Assembly (NCBI GenBank): GCA_002633005.1
Contig: NMRA01000092.1
Coordinates: 487,247-520,616, forward strand
Direction of reading: 5' to 3'
DNA: 33,370 bases
Source: Phoronis australis
Taxonomy: Eukaryota > Phoronida > Phoronidae
Position 1 is the stretch's first letter. Each line of letters begins with the position of its first letter. Shown in pieces: positions 20,621 through 31,840 of this stretch. A model generated the notes under the pieces. It saw only the letters and a list, made by a program, of their open reading frames with translations. It was not told the DNA's origin and made no database searches. Made by a program: the position numbers and the translations under genes.

Positions 20621-21406
20621 TTTTGTATGTCAATTAACCAGCGTTTCTAACGACCCGGAGACCTCAGCCATAGCCAACAAGTCGACAGTTCTCGAAAAAT
20701 GTCTGCCTCCAGAGTTCAACTTAACGCAATTTTTGAACTTACACATCATCGTGGAACTGGCCCCATTTCTTTGAAAAGGAATGTTTTCAAAAAGAGAAAA
20801 AAATGATAACACGGTGGGTATCCTCACGTTTATATGTAAGTTGCAAATAAAATATTACAGTTCTTTGTGGCAAACTACAGAAGGATATAGTTATATTTTC
20901 AAACAATACCGTACTTACTGATATTTCTGAAATTTTTTAAATTGGCGCACGTTTAAACAAGATTTTAAAGCTCAACATCCTTGTTCCCAAAAATTAGGCC
21001 CACTCTGCATCCACGGTTGTCAAGACGTTCCTCACAATTTCGTTATGGCTGAACTGTTGGAACTCTTTAAAATCCTTTTAAAATAGCATTCCCTGTCCAT
21101 TGTCCGGGAAGCCCCATGACAGCATTGTAGGGGGTTCTGAGCATGTGAAAACATGTAGCTTCTTTGTTAACTGCCAAGTACACTCTTTTGTCTGTCATGA
21201 CAACAAGCAGGCCAATTATCTACCAGGCTTATTACAGACCACCTGTGAACACAGTCAAACTCAGAGTTAATTGGTGTATTCGGAAAGAATAGATTGGGCG
21301 ATTTTGGCGATTCAAAAACTAAACTTGATCACCATTTGACGAAGATTCCAGAAATGCTATTGGTTTATGTTCAGATATGTTATAACTTAACTTTTGTTTT
21401 TAACAG

Positions 21407-21559
21407 CACAGCCCAGTCAGGGAAGATATGATCTTATTGGAGATTAGAGCAATTATCAAACAAAAGACAGCTGGCCCTCCAACCATTAATGCCAGACTGG
21501 AGTTAATCAGTAGGATATTGGCTACAGGGTTAAACTTCCAAACTTGTTGTTGGCTATAG
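21407..21559 (+). CDS. Candidate 3'-terminal exon, product not recognised
   Basis: A strong acceptor (ACTTTTGTTTTTAACAG, AG at 21405-21406) opens directly into 50 codons beginning HSPVREDMILLEIRAIIKQK and ending NFQTCCWL before TAG (21557-21559). The frame at the acceptor is phase 0, the same phase at which the last recognised sarcoglycan exon ends. The sequence does not resemble the sarcoglycan linker, membrane helix or tail, and it has no hydrophobic helix. The minus strand is also open here, which weakens the case. It may be a terminal exon of an unknown gene or chance. Confidence 0.2.
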   Translation, partial: HSPVREDMILLEIRAIIKQKTAGPPTINARLELISRILATGLNFQTCCWL

Positions 21560-21723
21560 AATCGAACAAGATGGGAGCAACGGGAAAACACCGTATTGCT
21601 GGTTAAAACATTGAACCATAAATGAGATGATTTTAAATTCTTTGAGAACCATTATGTATTAGCACTTTGCTAAACATTTAATGTGTATATTGCACTTTGT
21701 CCCATTAAATAAATTCAAAAAAT

Positions 21724-21820
21724 TAAAATAATGATAATAATAATGATAATGATAATGAGTAATAGTAGTGAAACTATTAACAGTATTAATAGCAGTAATG
21801 TAGTAGTAATAAAAATGATA
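21724..21820 (+). repeat. Degenerate ATA/ATG/GTA trinucleotide tract
   Basis: It is a run of AATAATGATAATAATAATG-type trinucleotides changing to AGTAATAGTAGTG and GTAGTAGTAATA words. Simple-sequence DNA of mixed period 3. Confidence 0.8.
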
Positions 21821-22190
21821 ATTTTTAGCCAAATCCATGCCCTGTCAGCCCAAAGGGTATTCCTTTAGAAGAGGTATACGAAAAGTGCCCCCCAAAAGTT
21901 GTTTTTTCATAGTAAAAAATACTCTCCAAAATGGTGCCATTTTCGACAAAATACTGTATAAAAGAGTGGCTTCCCCTGAATTTCTGGAACAGAACTGTGT
22001 GCAAAATTTTTACACAAAATTACTTTCCAAAATGGGTCACTTTTTTGTCTGAGCCCACTCTGTAAATGGGTTGGTTTCCAAATTTTGCGAGCGGCACCCC
22101 TCGTTCAAAAATACTCAAGAACCCCCGGCCGTGTCAGATACCACTTGTTCGTGATTTTAGTTGTTTTCTTTGTAATATGATGTTGGTTTT

Positions 22191-22357
22191 GTAAAATGTA
22201 ACAATGGTACATCTCCCATTTGCATTCCATGTCAAATGTAACAATTACGTAAAATGTAATAACTTGTTACATTTTAGGAGAGGCTTAGCAACATAAAATG
22301 TAATAATGACATAAAATGTAACAGTTGTTACAATTTACGATATTGTTACATTTTACA
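22191..22357. repeat. Cluster of AAATGTAAC / GTTACATTT words in both orientations
   Basis: At least five forward copies of AAATGTAA(C/T) (22193, 22233, 22251, 22295, 22313 onward) and three reverse copies (GTTACATTTT near 22266, GTTACAATTT near 22327, GTTACATTTT near 22346) lie within about 165 bp. Neighbouring forward and reverse words can pair into hairpins. The spacing is irregular, so this is not a simple tandem repeat. It may be a fold-back repeat or a cluster of binding sites. Confidence 0.75.
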
Positions 22358-22394
22358 GATATCAATGCCCCATAGTGGTAATTTTGTTATTGCC

Positions 22395-22800
22395 TGTGGC
22401 TCAATATATAGCAAGTTTCTTTATGGATCTTCATTAAATTTGGTAAGTAATTGTTTCTATTGAGAATTCAAATTACTGATATGTATTTTGGGACAATTTG
22501 AGTGCTCCGTGGTCCATTTTTGGCAATTTTTTTTTGCATTTGTCTTGATATATATAGTTCTTTTGTGGATTGTTCATTGAATTTGGCAGAGATATTATAT
22601 CACATAGATGAGGGCGCCCATCTCATTTCAGGTGGATTTGACCTACATGATGGGGCCAGGTGTCCTTTTTGTTTGTCTATTGTTTGGCGTCCTGTCGGTC
22701 TCCCTATCCAAACTCTTTTAAAAATCATGATGAAAGGTGGCAGGTGTGTTCTTGTTGAGAGTCAGGACTGCTGATTTTTCTTCCACCCCCTAGAGGCTAA
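22395..22800 (+). repeat. Diverged interspersed repeat, copy 3, with internal duplication
   Basis: ATATATAGCAAGTTTC...TTCATTAAATTTGG (about 22404-22443) and ATATATAGTTC...TTCATTGAATTTGG (about 22551-22587) are two diverged copies about 147 bp apart. Further on, CTATCCAAACTCTTTTAAAA, ATCATGATGAAA and CCACCCCCTAGAGGC recall words of the copies at 12880-13340 and 20230-20330. Confidence 0.45.
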
Positions 22801-23336
22801 TTTATGTTTACTAGCATTGGTCCACTTAGTGGAACCTTTAATAATGATCTCTTGTATTTGTGTGTTATGCATAATGTAGCCTATGGGTGGTGGGCACTTA
22901 TCAGTGCTGCTCCAGCCTTTTTCTTGTTATGCTCATTCTTGAGATTGTTTGGCGTACGCTGTTACTGTGTACCTGGTAACTGAGGAATTGAACTTAAGTT
23001 ACTAACACATAGCAAAGTGTGAGAATATTTCAGCTCATAAATGTTTGTGTGGCTAGTACTGGAGAGCTGTTACTAAATTTGACAATGTGTAGTAAATATT
23101 TGATAATTAAACGGAGATGGCTGTTTTTGAAATTTTTGCCGTTCTTCCAATTTTCAACTGACTGGAACAGCTCTGTGTGAGTTTGGCATCAAGAATAATT
23201 TGAAACCAATTGCCTGTGGCTAATGGTCATGGATTCCAGCTAAAATGCTCAATCCTAAAATTTTAATACCATTATCTTGACCCAAAATTGATACTTGTAC
23301 ATTTTTATTTATACCTAAGGAACAAGTTTTGTTCAG

Positions 23337-23509
23337 ATGCTTCAAGACACATCGAGGGTATTATCCATTGCTTCCGAGTAGTTCAAGCTAGGACTGATAA
23401 TACTAAAATAGCGTATCTGTTCACCCATGTCTTTGTGACACCAGAACAGCTAGGTTGTATGATTACTAGTCAAGAGGTCTACCTGGATTTCTCCATTGCC
23501 TTTCAGTTG
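23337..23509 (+). CDS. Candidate internal exon, product not recognised
   Basis: A 173-bp open segment lies between a plausible acceptor (AAGTTTTGTTCAG, AG at 23335-23336, phase 1) and a donor TTTCAGTTG|GTGAAT (23510, phase 0). It encodes ASRHIEGIIHCFRVVQARTD, NTKIAYLFTHVFVTPEQLGC and MITSQEVYLDFSIAFQL. Amino-acid composition is balanced with no simple repeat. The same frame stays open on both sides from 23288 to 23545. I do not recognise the family and it does not align with the sarcoglycan. It could be an exon of an unrelated gene or a transposon remnant. Confidence 0.3.
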
Positions 23510-23545
23510 GTGAATGTAATACGTGGGAGCGAATGGATGTTGATG

Positions 23546-25010
23546 TAGTGTCCTCTTTCATTATGCTTTTCCAACATTAGCGAGCTGCTCATCCGTGACT
23601 GATGTCCATGTAGTTTAACAGTCTCTCAAGTTGTACACCATGCGTAATTAAGCAATGGGAATAGCTGTAGGGCTGGCAACTTTACCCAATGGAATTACTT
23701 CTGCTTTCTACATGCCTCGAGTTCACATTTTTGCCCCCCTCCCCCCACCTCTCCCCCGTTGGTTCTCCTGTTTCCCATACCCATTTGTTATCAACCCTTT
23801 TGTGTAAGAGCCAAGACGTTAGAGACTGCAGATGCCCTGTTAATAAAGGTCGTAAAACCAGTAATGTCTAAGACTGTCGTTGGCAAACCTGGCACTGCAT
23901 TTTATATAAGTTAGAGCAAAACGTTGCATCTGACGTTATGCTCAGTCGCATCAAATCTCACACAGCTCGCCTCGCAGTAGGATTCTCATGACTTTAACTT
24001 TGACCTTTGGCCTTCTCAACCTCGGGCATTCCAGATTTTTTTCAGATTGCTTTTTAAAGTGCAATTTTGTTAATATGAGCTTAAAATTATGATTATCAAC
24101 ACTAGTGATCCCATAAGTTTAACACTTCCTCTCAGCAGTATGGTAGACAAAGTTATGTCTGAATGAGCCAATCAGTGACGGGCTTACATAAATCTGCAAA
24201 ACAAGATGTTGGCCAGTTATGAACGAAATCGAGAAGCGATCTAAATGAGGCCACTGTGAGACTATTGACAGGTTAATAAGTAATCAATTTAGGAAGCAAT
24301 ATGTTGGAAGATGTATAAAATTTTATTTTCTCAAGTCTCTGTAAAAATACGTAGCACTGGCCTTACCATGTGTTCAAATTCTGTATTTCAGATACCAGTA
24401 GACAATATTTTGAAAAAATATATGCATTCACAACAATGTTTGAAACATTTGGAAGTGACAAAAGGCTAAATTGACAATTATTTTTGTCTGAAATCGGTGA
24501 AGTTTTATTGTAAAATCAAAGTTGTGACCATCTTAGCTAAGCCAAACTTATGACCCTTTGTAAACCTGAAGCCCCAGATGTATCTTCTGGTGTGCGTTGG
24601 TGTTGGCCTGGTATTTTTTGTTATCAAACATTAGCACCTTGGCATGGGTTTGTTCTGGGTAGTCAGATATGTGTGAGAACGAGTATCTCAATATACTATA
24701 CACTGAGGCTTTTTATTAGTTAAAGATTCTTTTTAAGATCTGAAATTTAAGTTGTCATAAGAAGTTGCCAAAGGAGCACTGCACCACACACTGGTCTTTT
24801 TATTGACTTAAATTAGCAGTCCACCTCCCCAGCTTTTCGATTTCCAGCAAAAAGTAAGATAAATACTTCTGTATATTATCATTAATGTTGACCAATGTAT
24901 GTTTCTAGAGATAATGAATGACTGCTCTAGATGTGGCATGTTGGTAACATTGTTTCGTTTATGTTGAACTGAGTTAAGATTTGCCATGTGTGGCCGGGCA
25001 ACTGCCTGGC
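23546..25010. other. Unassigned region, no supported gene
   Basis: The region is AT-rich with a short C-rich tract near 23733-23757 (CCCCCCTCCCCCCACC). There is no conserved open frame or structured repeat that I can support. Confidence 0.4.
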
Positions 25011-25018
25011 TAAGGTGA

Positions 25019-25147
25019 AGCGCCCATGTATGGGTAAGCACCCATGTTTGTGTTTGTACCCACCCTTAATTTCTTGAAATTTGAGCACCCATCTCTGTGT
25101 TAAGCGCCCACCCCCAAATTTGCAGGATCGCCAATTTAAGCACCCAG
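25019..25147 (+). repeat. Degenerate repeat of AAGC(A/G)CCCA words
   Basis: GCGCCCATG, AAGCACCCATG, GTACCCACCC, GAGCACCCATC, TAAGCGCCCACCC and TAAGCACCCAGG occur at uneven spacing over about 130 bp. The words are related but the intervals are not constant, so this is either a decayed minisatellite or part of an interspersed repeat. Confidence 0.6.
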
Positions 25148-26073
25148 GGCATTAACCCAAATGTTTAAGGTACATCATTGATTTCTTTAATACAGACATA
25201 AAAGATTATACAGTACAGTAATAATTTGTAACTAGACGCCAAAGGCTTTTCACTTCTCTGATCACTGCTTAATTTTTCATTTCTCTTCACCAACGAATTA
25301 AGACCAAATATAAGTGATTGACAGATTGTTAACAAAGCTTCAATCCAGTGGAATTGACACAAAGTATATGAATAGGGTAGAGCATCTATTCACACAAAAG
25401 TATTAAGCTAGGGAAATGTCATCTGTAACCATAACATGTACAGATAAAAATTCTTTGTTAAGGCAGTCTAATGATGAACAACTGCTTATGAATTCTAACT
25501 TCATCGTTTCGGGAATGAGAAAGAGGCTCTGTCATTTTTCAAAGTGTCTTTAAATGCAAAGAATATTCTTCAAAATTGTTTCATATATGCATATGTTTAT
25601 GTTTTCCCAATTTCGTCACTCAAAGGGAGAGCAGCAATTGGGGTCATCAAGAAAGAGCTAAGCAGTTTCTAGTTAGGTTTTCTTGAACATACCTGTGTTA
25701 GACAATTATGTAGGCTACATGTTAATACTATGGTTTTTAAAAAGGTTTCGGATGTTCAAAGGTGTATGTGTATTACAGATCGTTTTTGGTTTTTGGTATT
25801 GCTTTTCGTCAAAATATCCTCTTTCTTCAAAACAGTCTTTAAAACCTTTCTGTGCAGATGATTTCTATCCATTCCCACAATGCAGTTCACTAAGTAAAAG
25901 GCAATGTGTATTGTAATTCTCATTGCTTTACTATTTCCAAATATTTTAAGGTTGCTTGTTTATTTTTGTGATTTGAAATTTTTTTGTACTGTATTGGAGA
26001 ACAAAACGTTATGGAAATGGTTTTGTGAATTTTTGATGTAAACTGTGGGGTATTTTTGAATCTCGTGTAAGAA

Positions 26074-26403
26074 ATGCACGTGGCTGTGGACATTGAGTCA
26101 AGTATACACGTGGCTGTGGACATGGAGTCAAGTATGCACGTGGCTGTGGACATGGAGTCAAGTATACACGTGGCTGTGGACATGGAGTCAAGTATACACA
26201 TGGCTGTAGACATGGAGTCAGGTATGCACGTGGCTGTAGACACGGAGTCAGGTATGCACGTGGCTGTGGACATGGAGTCAAGTATACACGTGGCTGTAGA
26301 CATGGAGTCAGGTATGCACGTGGCTATGGACATGGAGTCAGGTATGCACGTGGCTGTGGACATGGAGTCAGGTATGCACGTGGCTGTGGACATGGAGTCA
26401 GGT
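26074..26403 (+). repeat. 30-bp minisatellite, 11 units, with CACGTG in 10 units
   Basis: Eleven head-to-tail 30-bp units (consensus start ATGCACGTGGCTGTGGACAT, then GGAGTCAGGT) fill this stretch without indels. Units vary at a few fixed positions: ATGC/ATAC, GTGGA/GTAGA, AAGT/AGGT. Ten of the eleven carry the palindromic E-box CACGTG, and unit 5 has CACATG. Unit 1 carries TGAGTCA (an AP-1-type word) where the others have GGAGTCA. Because the period is a multiple of three, long open frames exist on both strands (a 10-residue periodic peptide). Those frames are a by-product of the period and no protein is inferred. Confidence 0.97.
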
Positions 26404-29400
26404 GTGGCAGTTCTTCACTTATTTTGCACAAAATAATTTAAATATAATTTATATATAACTGTATGGAGTATGAATATTATATAGACTTCATGGTTGAAGG
26501 GTGTGTGAGATTAACTGAGTAAGGTCCATCTCATGAGATAACCCATGTCAATGGATGAATAACTTATGAACAAACCGAGTTCAGACCTTATTAATACAGT
26601 TAAAGAGGTGTGTAATACTAATAATAAAGCTTTGACTTGCCATTCTCCTAGGTGCAAAAATTGAAGGTATGCGAATATGTTGAGACAAAATATTCCCACT
26701 AGTGAAATGGCCTCGTGCGAAATAAGTGGGGGACAAAATATTATTTTCCAAAAAATGTTGAGTGTGTGAAATGAGAAGAGTGTGCTAAATATGTGGACAG
26801 TTACTGTATTGTATGAGGAATATTGATTATGATCCTAGAAAATGTACTGTTACAGTTGTGCACGATGCTTTGGACAGGTTTTAAATCTTTCAAATTACTA
26901 ACTCAGTTGCATTTGATGCAGAATCCCATTCAATGTAGGGGCTATGGCTGAAGGGACCGTTTCCAAATTTTTTATTTTCATTTATTTTCATCTCACAGCA
27001 GTTGTGTCTGCTGTCAAAAATGAAGGCTTGAGGCATTTGTCAAAGAGGAATGATGTCGTTGTTGTTAGTCTGTAAATTGTCTATTCAAATTCGTCTTCGA
27101 TTGATTTCCTTTGAAAGCTTAATTTTGATGAAATAATTAGGTGCTTATGTGTCCTGTCCATTGGTTTATTAAGCATGCATTATCGGTCATTAGAACTCTT
27201 TCTTTCATGTCTAAGGTACGACACTGATTTCCTTGTGTTCATGTACTCAAAGTGGCCCTTAAAAACATTACTGCTATACAGTGATTTTGCTATTTACAGA
27301 GCTCTTGAAAACACCTCCCTATGCTGGGATTTCATCTAGCAGACATCACTCAGTGATCAAGCAACAAGATAGTTGTGGAGTTTTCAACATGGCAATGGCA
27401 GACTCCTTGTAAAAAACTGCGCTGTTTGGTGCAGCTTAGTGTTGACGTACCGAAAAACTCTTTAATTCCTTTGTCAAAACAATTTGTTGCCATTACAAGC
27501 AATTTTTGCCTCATCTTTCCACAGATCAGTCCATCTGTGTAACTCCAGTCATTGGCCTTTTTTCAGGGAACTTTCCCTACCTTTACTATTGCCTTAATCC
27601 ATTTATCTTTCCCTAGTAATTGCTTTTTGAATGCTTGTATTGTCACAGGACATGGGTGACATGTGAAGTGTGTGTACAATCCTTTGCTATTTCTTATACC
27701 TACTGTGTACCATAAGATGAAGGTGGGATTTTGAACATTCTCCTTTTATTGGGGTGGACACTTGCTTCAATTCCAATCCTGTGCGGTATTGTGTCTTTGG
27801 TCATTTAAGTTATATTGATCTCATAAATTTGGAACATGAAATTACTACTAAAACCAGTTTCAAGCAGGTTAAGGTTGTGTCAGATGTGGCCACCATTCTA
27901 ACTCGAATATGAAAAAACTAAGCTTTGTCAGTGAGTAAAAGTATATATTTTATGAAAGAATGAGGTCAAAGAATGTAAAAATATGTTTTATATGTATGTT
28001 CCATTATTATTATTGCGTTAACACCTTTTTAGTCAATACATTTTAAGAAAGGTACATTCATAACAAAATAACCTCTCAGTCTATTATAATGAAACTCCTT
28101 TTAAATGAAAACTTGATCAGTTGCCTCAAAAATGCTGTTAAGATTTCTTGATTAGTCTTTTCGTTTGGTTTCTATGACAAATCAACTCACGACACCTAAA
28201 ATATTTTTGTAAAAAATTGAAGTCGTATTGGTCTGCATTTAATAATGCAAAAACTAGGCTTTTATATCGAAAATCCTAATTGCGTTTTTGAAATTGATGA
28301 GTAAATATTGAGTTTGTAAAGTTTCAACGAAATCCACCTAGCTGTTTTCGAGAACTGGTGTTCCTAAGCTCTAGTTAAGTTGATTTGCCTAAGCCGAGAG
28401 AAAAACCAATTGAACTGGGATGAGTGAAAATCTCAGTCTTCGGTTAATTATTTGGTGAAAGCTTGTGGTTTTCAGTAAATATAATGGTATACATGTCTTA
28501 AACCAAGTTAGCTATTCCAACATTCATTCACTATGTCAACTGAATTTGCACTGCGTAATTCAGTCAATTATTGCTAAAACATACTATCCCCAGCCAAGAG
28601 GTGGGATCAACTGTTACTGTTGGTTGACCCAATTAAAAGTAGGTCAACAGTGCATTGTTATGCACATCACGTGCCAAGGGATTGATACAAAACCAAGTAA
28701 GAAACGGGTAACAGAAATTGAATCGGTGGTTAAAGCCCGTCGTTAGCGTGAGAGCGAAACAGCGAAACAGCGAAATGTGAGGATTCATTTCTGTTCACAG
28801 CTTACTGTGTTCACAACCAGAGAGGCATGAGGCGACTCGTAGCATTCATTCTCATGTAGACGCATAACTCCCTCAGGATCAAAACTACGTTTCGTCTCGT
28901 TATCCGTGGCACCAATCTATCATATATGTACACCTCGTCGACTCAATATTATGGTGATTCGGTGAATGAAAGGACTGAGAGTACATATGAAGCTGCTTTG
29001 TACCTGGTGGGAGATTCGATTTGAGTAACAGCCCTGTAACCTTTGACCTCGGATAAGTGGTAAACAAATATCCAGGCGGTTGTGCAGTTCCAAGGTGGTT
29101 CTGCTAAATCTTTTTTTCTCGCTATACGATATATTTTGTATTTGAAGTTCTCCGAAAATGAAGATAAGGTATTTTGCTAGACACGTGAAATATTGTAAAA
29201 TGGCCACTTTTGTGAATAAGGTTTGAAACAACCTTAACACGCCAAAATACCTCCTATGACTTTTAATCGCTGATTTACATTAGTGCAAGTGTGGCAAATA
29301 AAAAATATCAGTTTGGTGACTTCGTAACTTGAATTAGTGTGATTGTTGAAAACCCAATCAAAACAAAGCAACAATCATCACTGACAGACTTGAAATGTGC

Positions 29401-31490
29401 TCACTCACTCACTTCTGTTAGAAACACACAAGGCATTGCTGCCTTTTAGGCAAAAATCAGTTGTTGCAATATATGGAATGGAAACCCTGATCCACCTCGA
29501 CTGTGTTCAGCATAAAACTGCTGATATGTGGACTCAAGGTACTCTGGGTTTCCTTATTTGTTGACACTATGGTACAATGTTGTGTGTTATTTGACGCTTT
29601 CAAAGAATATTGGTAAAAAACATTTTGACCACTTCAGCTAATGCAATACACAAATTAAAAGATTATTGCATTTTTGTTCCCAAATAAAATGGCAGTTAAC
29701 CACAAACTCATCCAGCAACCCTTTTGAGCACCGAACACAACAGAAATATCATTAAAAGCTCTGATCGGCACTCCATGGCACCTTGTACATCGTGAATAAA
29801 TTTGTGCAAGAATCGCGAGTGTAACCAACTATCCTAGTCACGAACACTAATAAGTTCCTTTTGTGCGGAGAAGGACAGGAGACGAAAAAGTGACGTCACG
29901 GTATTGAGATAGTTCAGGAGAGTCCACCTTCTTGGTTCTAAATCTTCCCAGTTCTCATTGGGAATCGTGTTAGGTAAAACTTTTTGACTGGAAAATCATC
30001 TGTAAATCTCTGTTTTAGAAATAAGACACAGTCATTATGCTCAGATATTGTCGCACGTGCTTCAAGTTTTAAAAAGTCTATGTTACTTTAATAGAATTTT
30101 GCCCATTTGAACAAAATGTATCAGTGCAAGTAAATAGGCTGCAAGCATAATGTTTGTTTCCAATTTGGAGTAATTGCTAGCGGGTGTGACGTAATCACTT
30201 TCCATCTCTTTTACCCATTAGTAATTACTGGCAATAAAACATTTTTGTTCCATTGGGTTTTCCAAACTCTTTGAAGCCCTGATAGATAATTGGCTTGCCT
30301 GTCTCATGATATGGGCAAAGGACTGCCAGATGGCTTAGTAATGGACTAGATTGATAAATGTTTTTGGAAACTAATGTCATTTTCCCACCAATTTAAATTG
30401 ATACTGGCTACACTAGCTTGACATAAACTAGATAGGTTCCCATTGGCTTCAGCAGTTTACAGATATCGGAGTTGTCGCTATATACAGCAACTTGTGTCTG
30501 TGTCTAGGCTTAGTTGTTAAACCCACCTGTTCACTGCAGGTAAACTTGAGCAGTTACCCTTGATCCAAAACCGAATTTAATTGTTCCCACTCATGTGGAA
30601 CATATCCTGCATCACAACTGGGTTTTATTCACATTCTGTCAACCACAGCTCATATTGTGAATTAGTGATGCATATAATTAGCTTAATAGCTCAAAGGTTT
30701 TTGTTGACAAAACTGCTATTACTTGACAAATTTTGAGAGTTCAAGAACCCACAGTATAATTTGTACATCTTTGCTCAGATTTTATTGTTGCCATCAGTTT
30801 TCAAATCCGGAAAAGAAAATGGAAAACTGCAGCCAGGATGTTTTCAAACCTTTTATTTAGATATGATCTGATAAGAGACAGTAATTACAGTGCCCTCACT
30901 ATATCACTGGAGTAGGGTCACTCTTATTGTTGACTAGTCCTGCATTGAGAATGGAATGTAAATAAAACTGGTTGGGATGATCACCTGACATTAGAGAAAT
31001 TCAAAAGATTTCTCCTAATCGATCATTATCTCTGTAAAGTGGAAGTTGCAAGCATGCCGAACAACTTCTCCTAAAAACTGAGGATGTCGGCATTAGTGAG
31101 AAAACATTGAAGGTGAAGTATGTTTGTAATGATTACAATTTTGACTGAAAGAATTGTTGATTTCCATAAATTCTTGACATTTCCCATTAATGCTGGGGAA
31201 TCTACTCTACCTTCTCATTTGTTAAATATTCCTTGAAGGGTGTTGTAGTAAAAAGCTATACAGGAATTTCACCTCAATATCTTGAAGTAAAGGACAACTA
31301 GTTATGCAAAATAGGTGCTTGTGGTGCAGGAAGAGAGGTCGTTTTGTTAGACAAAAACGATTTCTTACTGTTACCAAGAAATGAATCTTCGTCCTCAAAA
31401 TACTCTCTTTTCTAATATATGTCTGTAATACCGTATTTGTCTAGCTTAGATCTGTTGCTACATTGCATTTGTTTATTGTAAGATTTACAT
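26404..31490. other. Unassigned region, no supported gene
   Basis: This is long AT-rich sequence with no confirmed exon. A plus-strand open stretch at 28465-28746 (including a GGINCYCWLTQLKVGQQC run) and a minus-strand one at 28920-29240 look somewhat protein-like but match nothing I know. They lie next to each other in a slightly more GC-rich patch and may be transposon remnants. At 27300-27411 the words ELLKTPPYAGISSSRHHS follow a TTTACAG acceptor-like site and stop after 37 codons, also unassigned. Confidence 0.4.
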
Positions 31491-31560
31491 CAGGGTGTCC
31501 ACGAATCATAATCAAGTTTTCCAGGAAGGTGAATCTTCAATGAAAATGTTTTACCATTGA
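31491..31560 (+). mobile_element. CAGGGTGTCCACGAATC-type transposon-end fragment
   Basis: CAGGGTGTCCACGAATCAT followed by AAGTTTTCCAGGAAGG is the kind of sequence found at ends of a widespread animal repeat with CAGGG termini. That assignment is general knowledge; I cannot name the family. A run of 11 G follows at 31588-31598. No coding part seen. Confidence 0.4.
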
Positions 31561-31717
31561 ATGATCAAAAAATAAGAAAGAATTGACGGGGGGGGGGGTT
31601 CAGGGTGGTTTACCCAGTGTCAACGTTATCTTGAAGCTTTTAAGGCACTGGTTTTATTAGAGAAATTAGAAAAGATAAAGAAAATGTTTTATAACATGTT
31701 GAATTGTATGATTTTAG

Positions 31718-31840
31718 AGGAAACCAAACCAGAACTTTAGCTTGTCTCATTTCAAAATGCTCACTCTTGCTGTGCTAAGGGAACAACCAAAAACTAGTGA
31801 ACTACATCAGTTTAGTTTGTTCAACAAATCTAGTAATTAA
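31718..31840 (+). CDS. Weak candidate terminal exon, product not recognised
   Basis: After ATTGTATGATTTTAG (AG at 31716-31717) the frame is open for 40 codons, starting RKPNQNFSLSHFKMLTLAVL and ending FNKSSN before TAA (31838-31840). It starts at phase 0. No family is recognised and the length is compatible with chance. Confidence 0.12.
   Translation, partial: RKPNQNFSLSHFKMLTLAVLREQPKTSELHQFSLFNKSSN

Noticed and set aside
26074-26436. Periodic 10-residue repeat protein on the + strand (MHVAVDMESS units), and a longer one on the minus strand
   Set aside because: The 30-bp minisatellite has a period divisible by three and few stop-forming words, so frames stay open on both strands. No start context, splice site or non-repeat domain supports translation.
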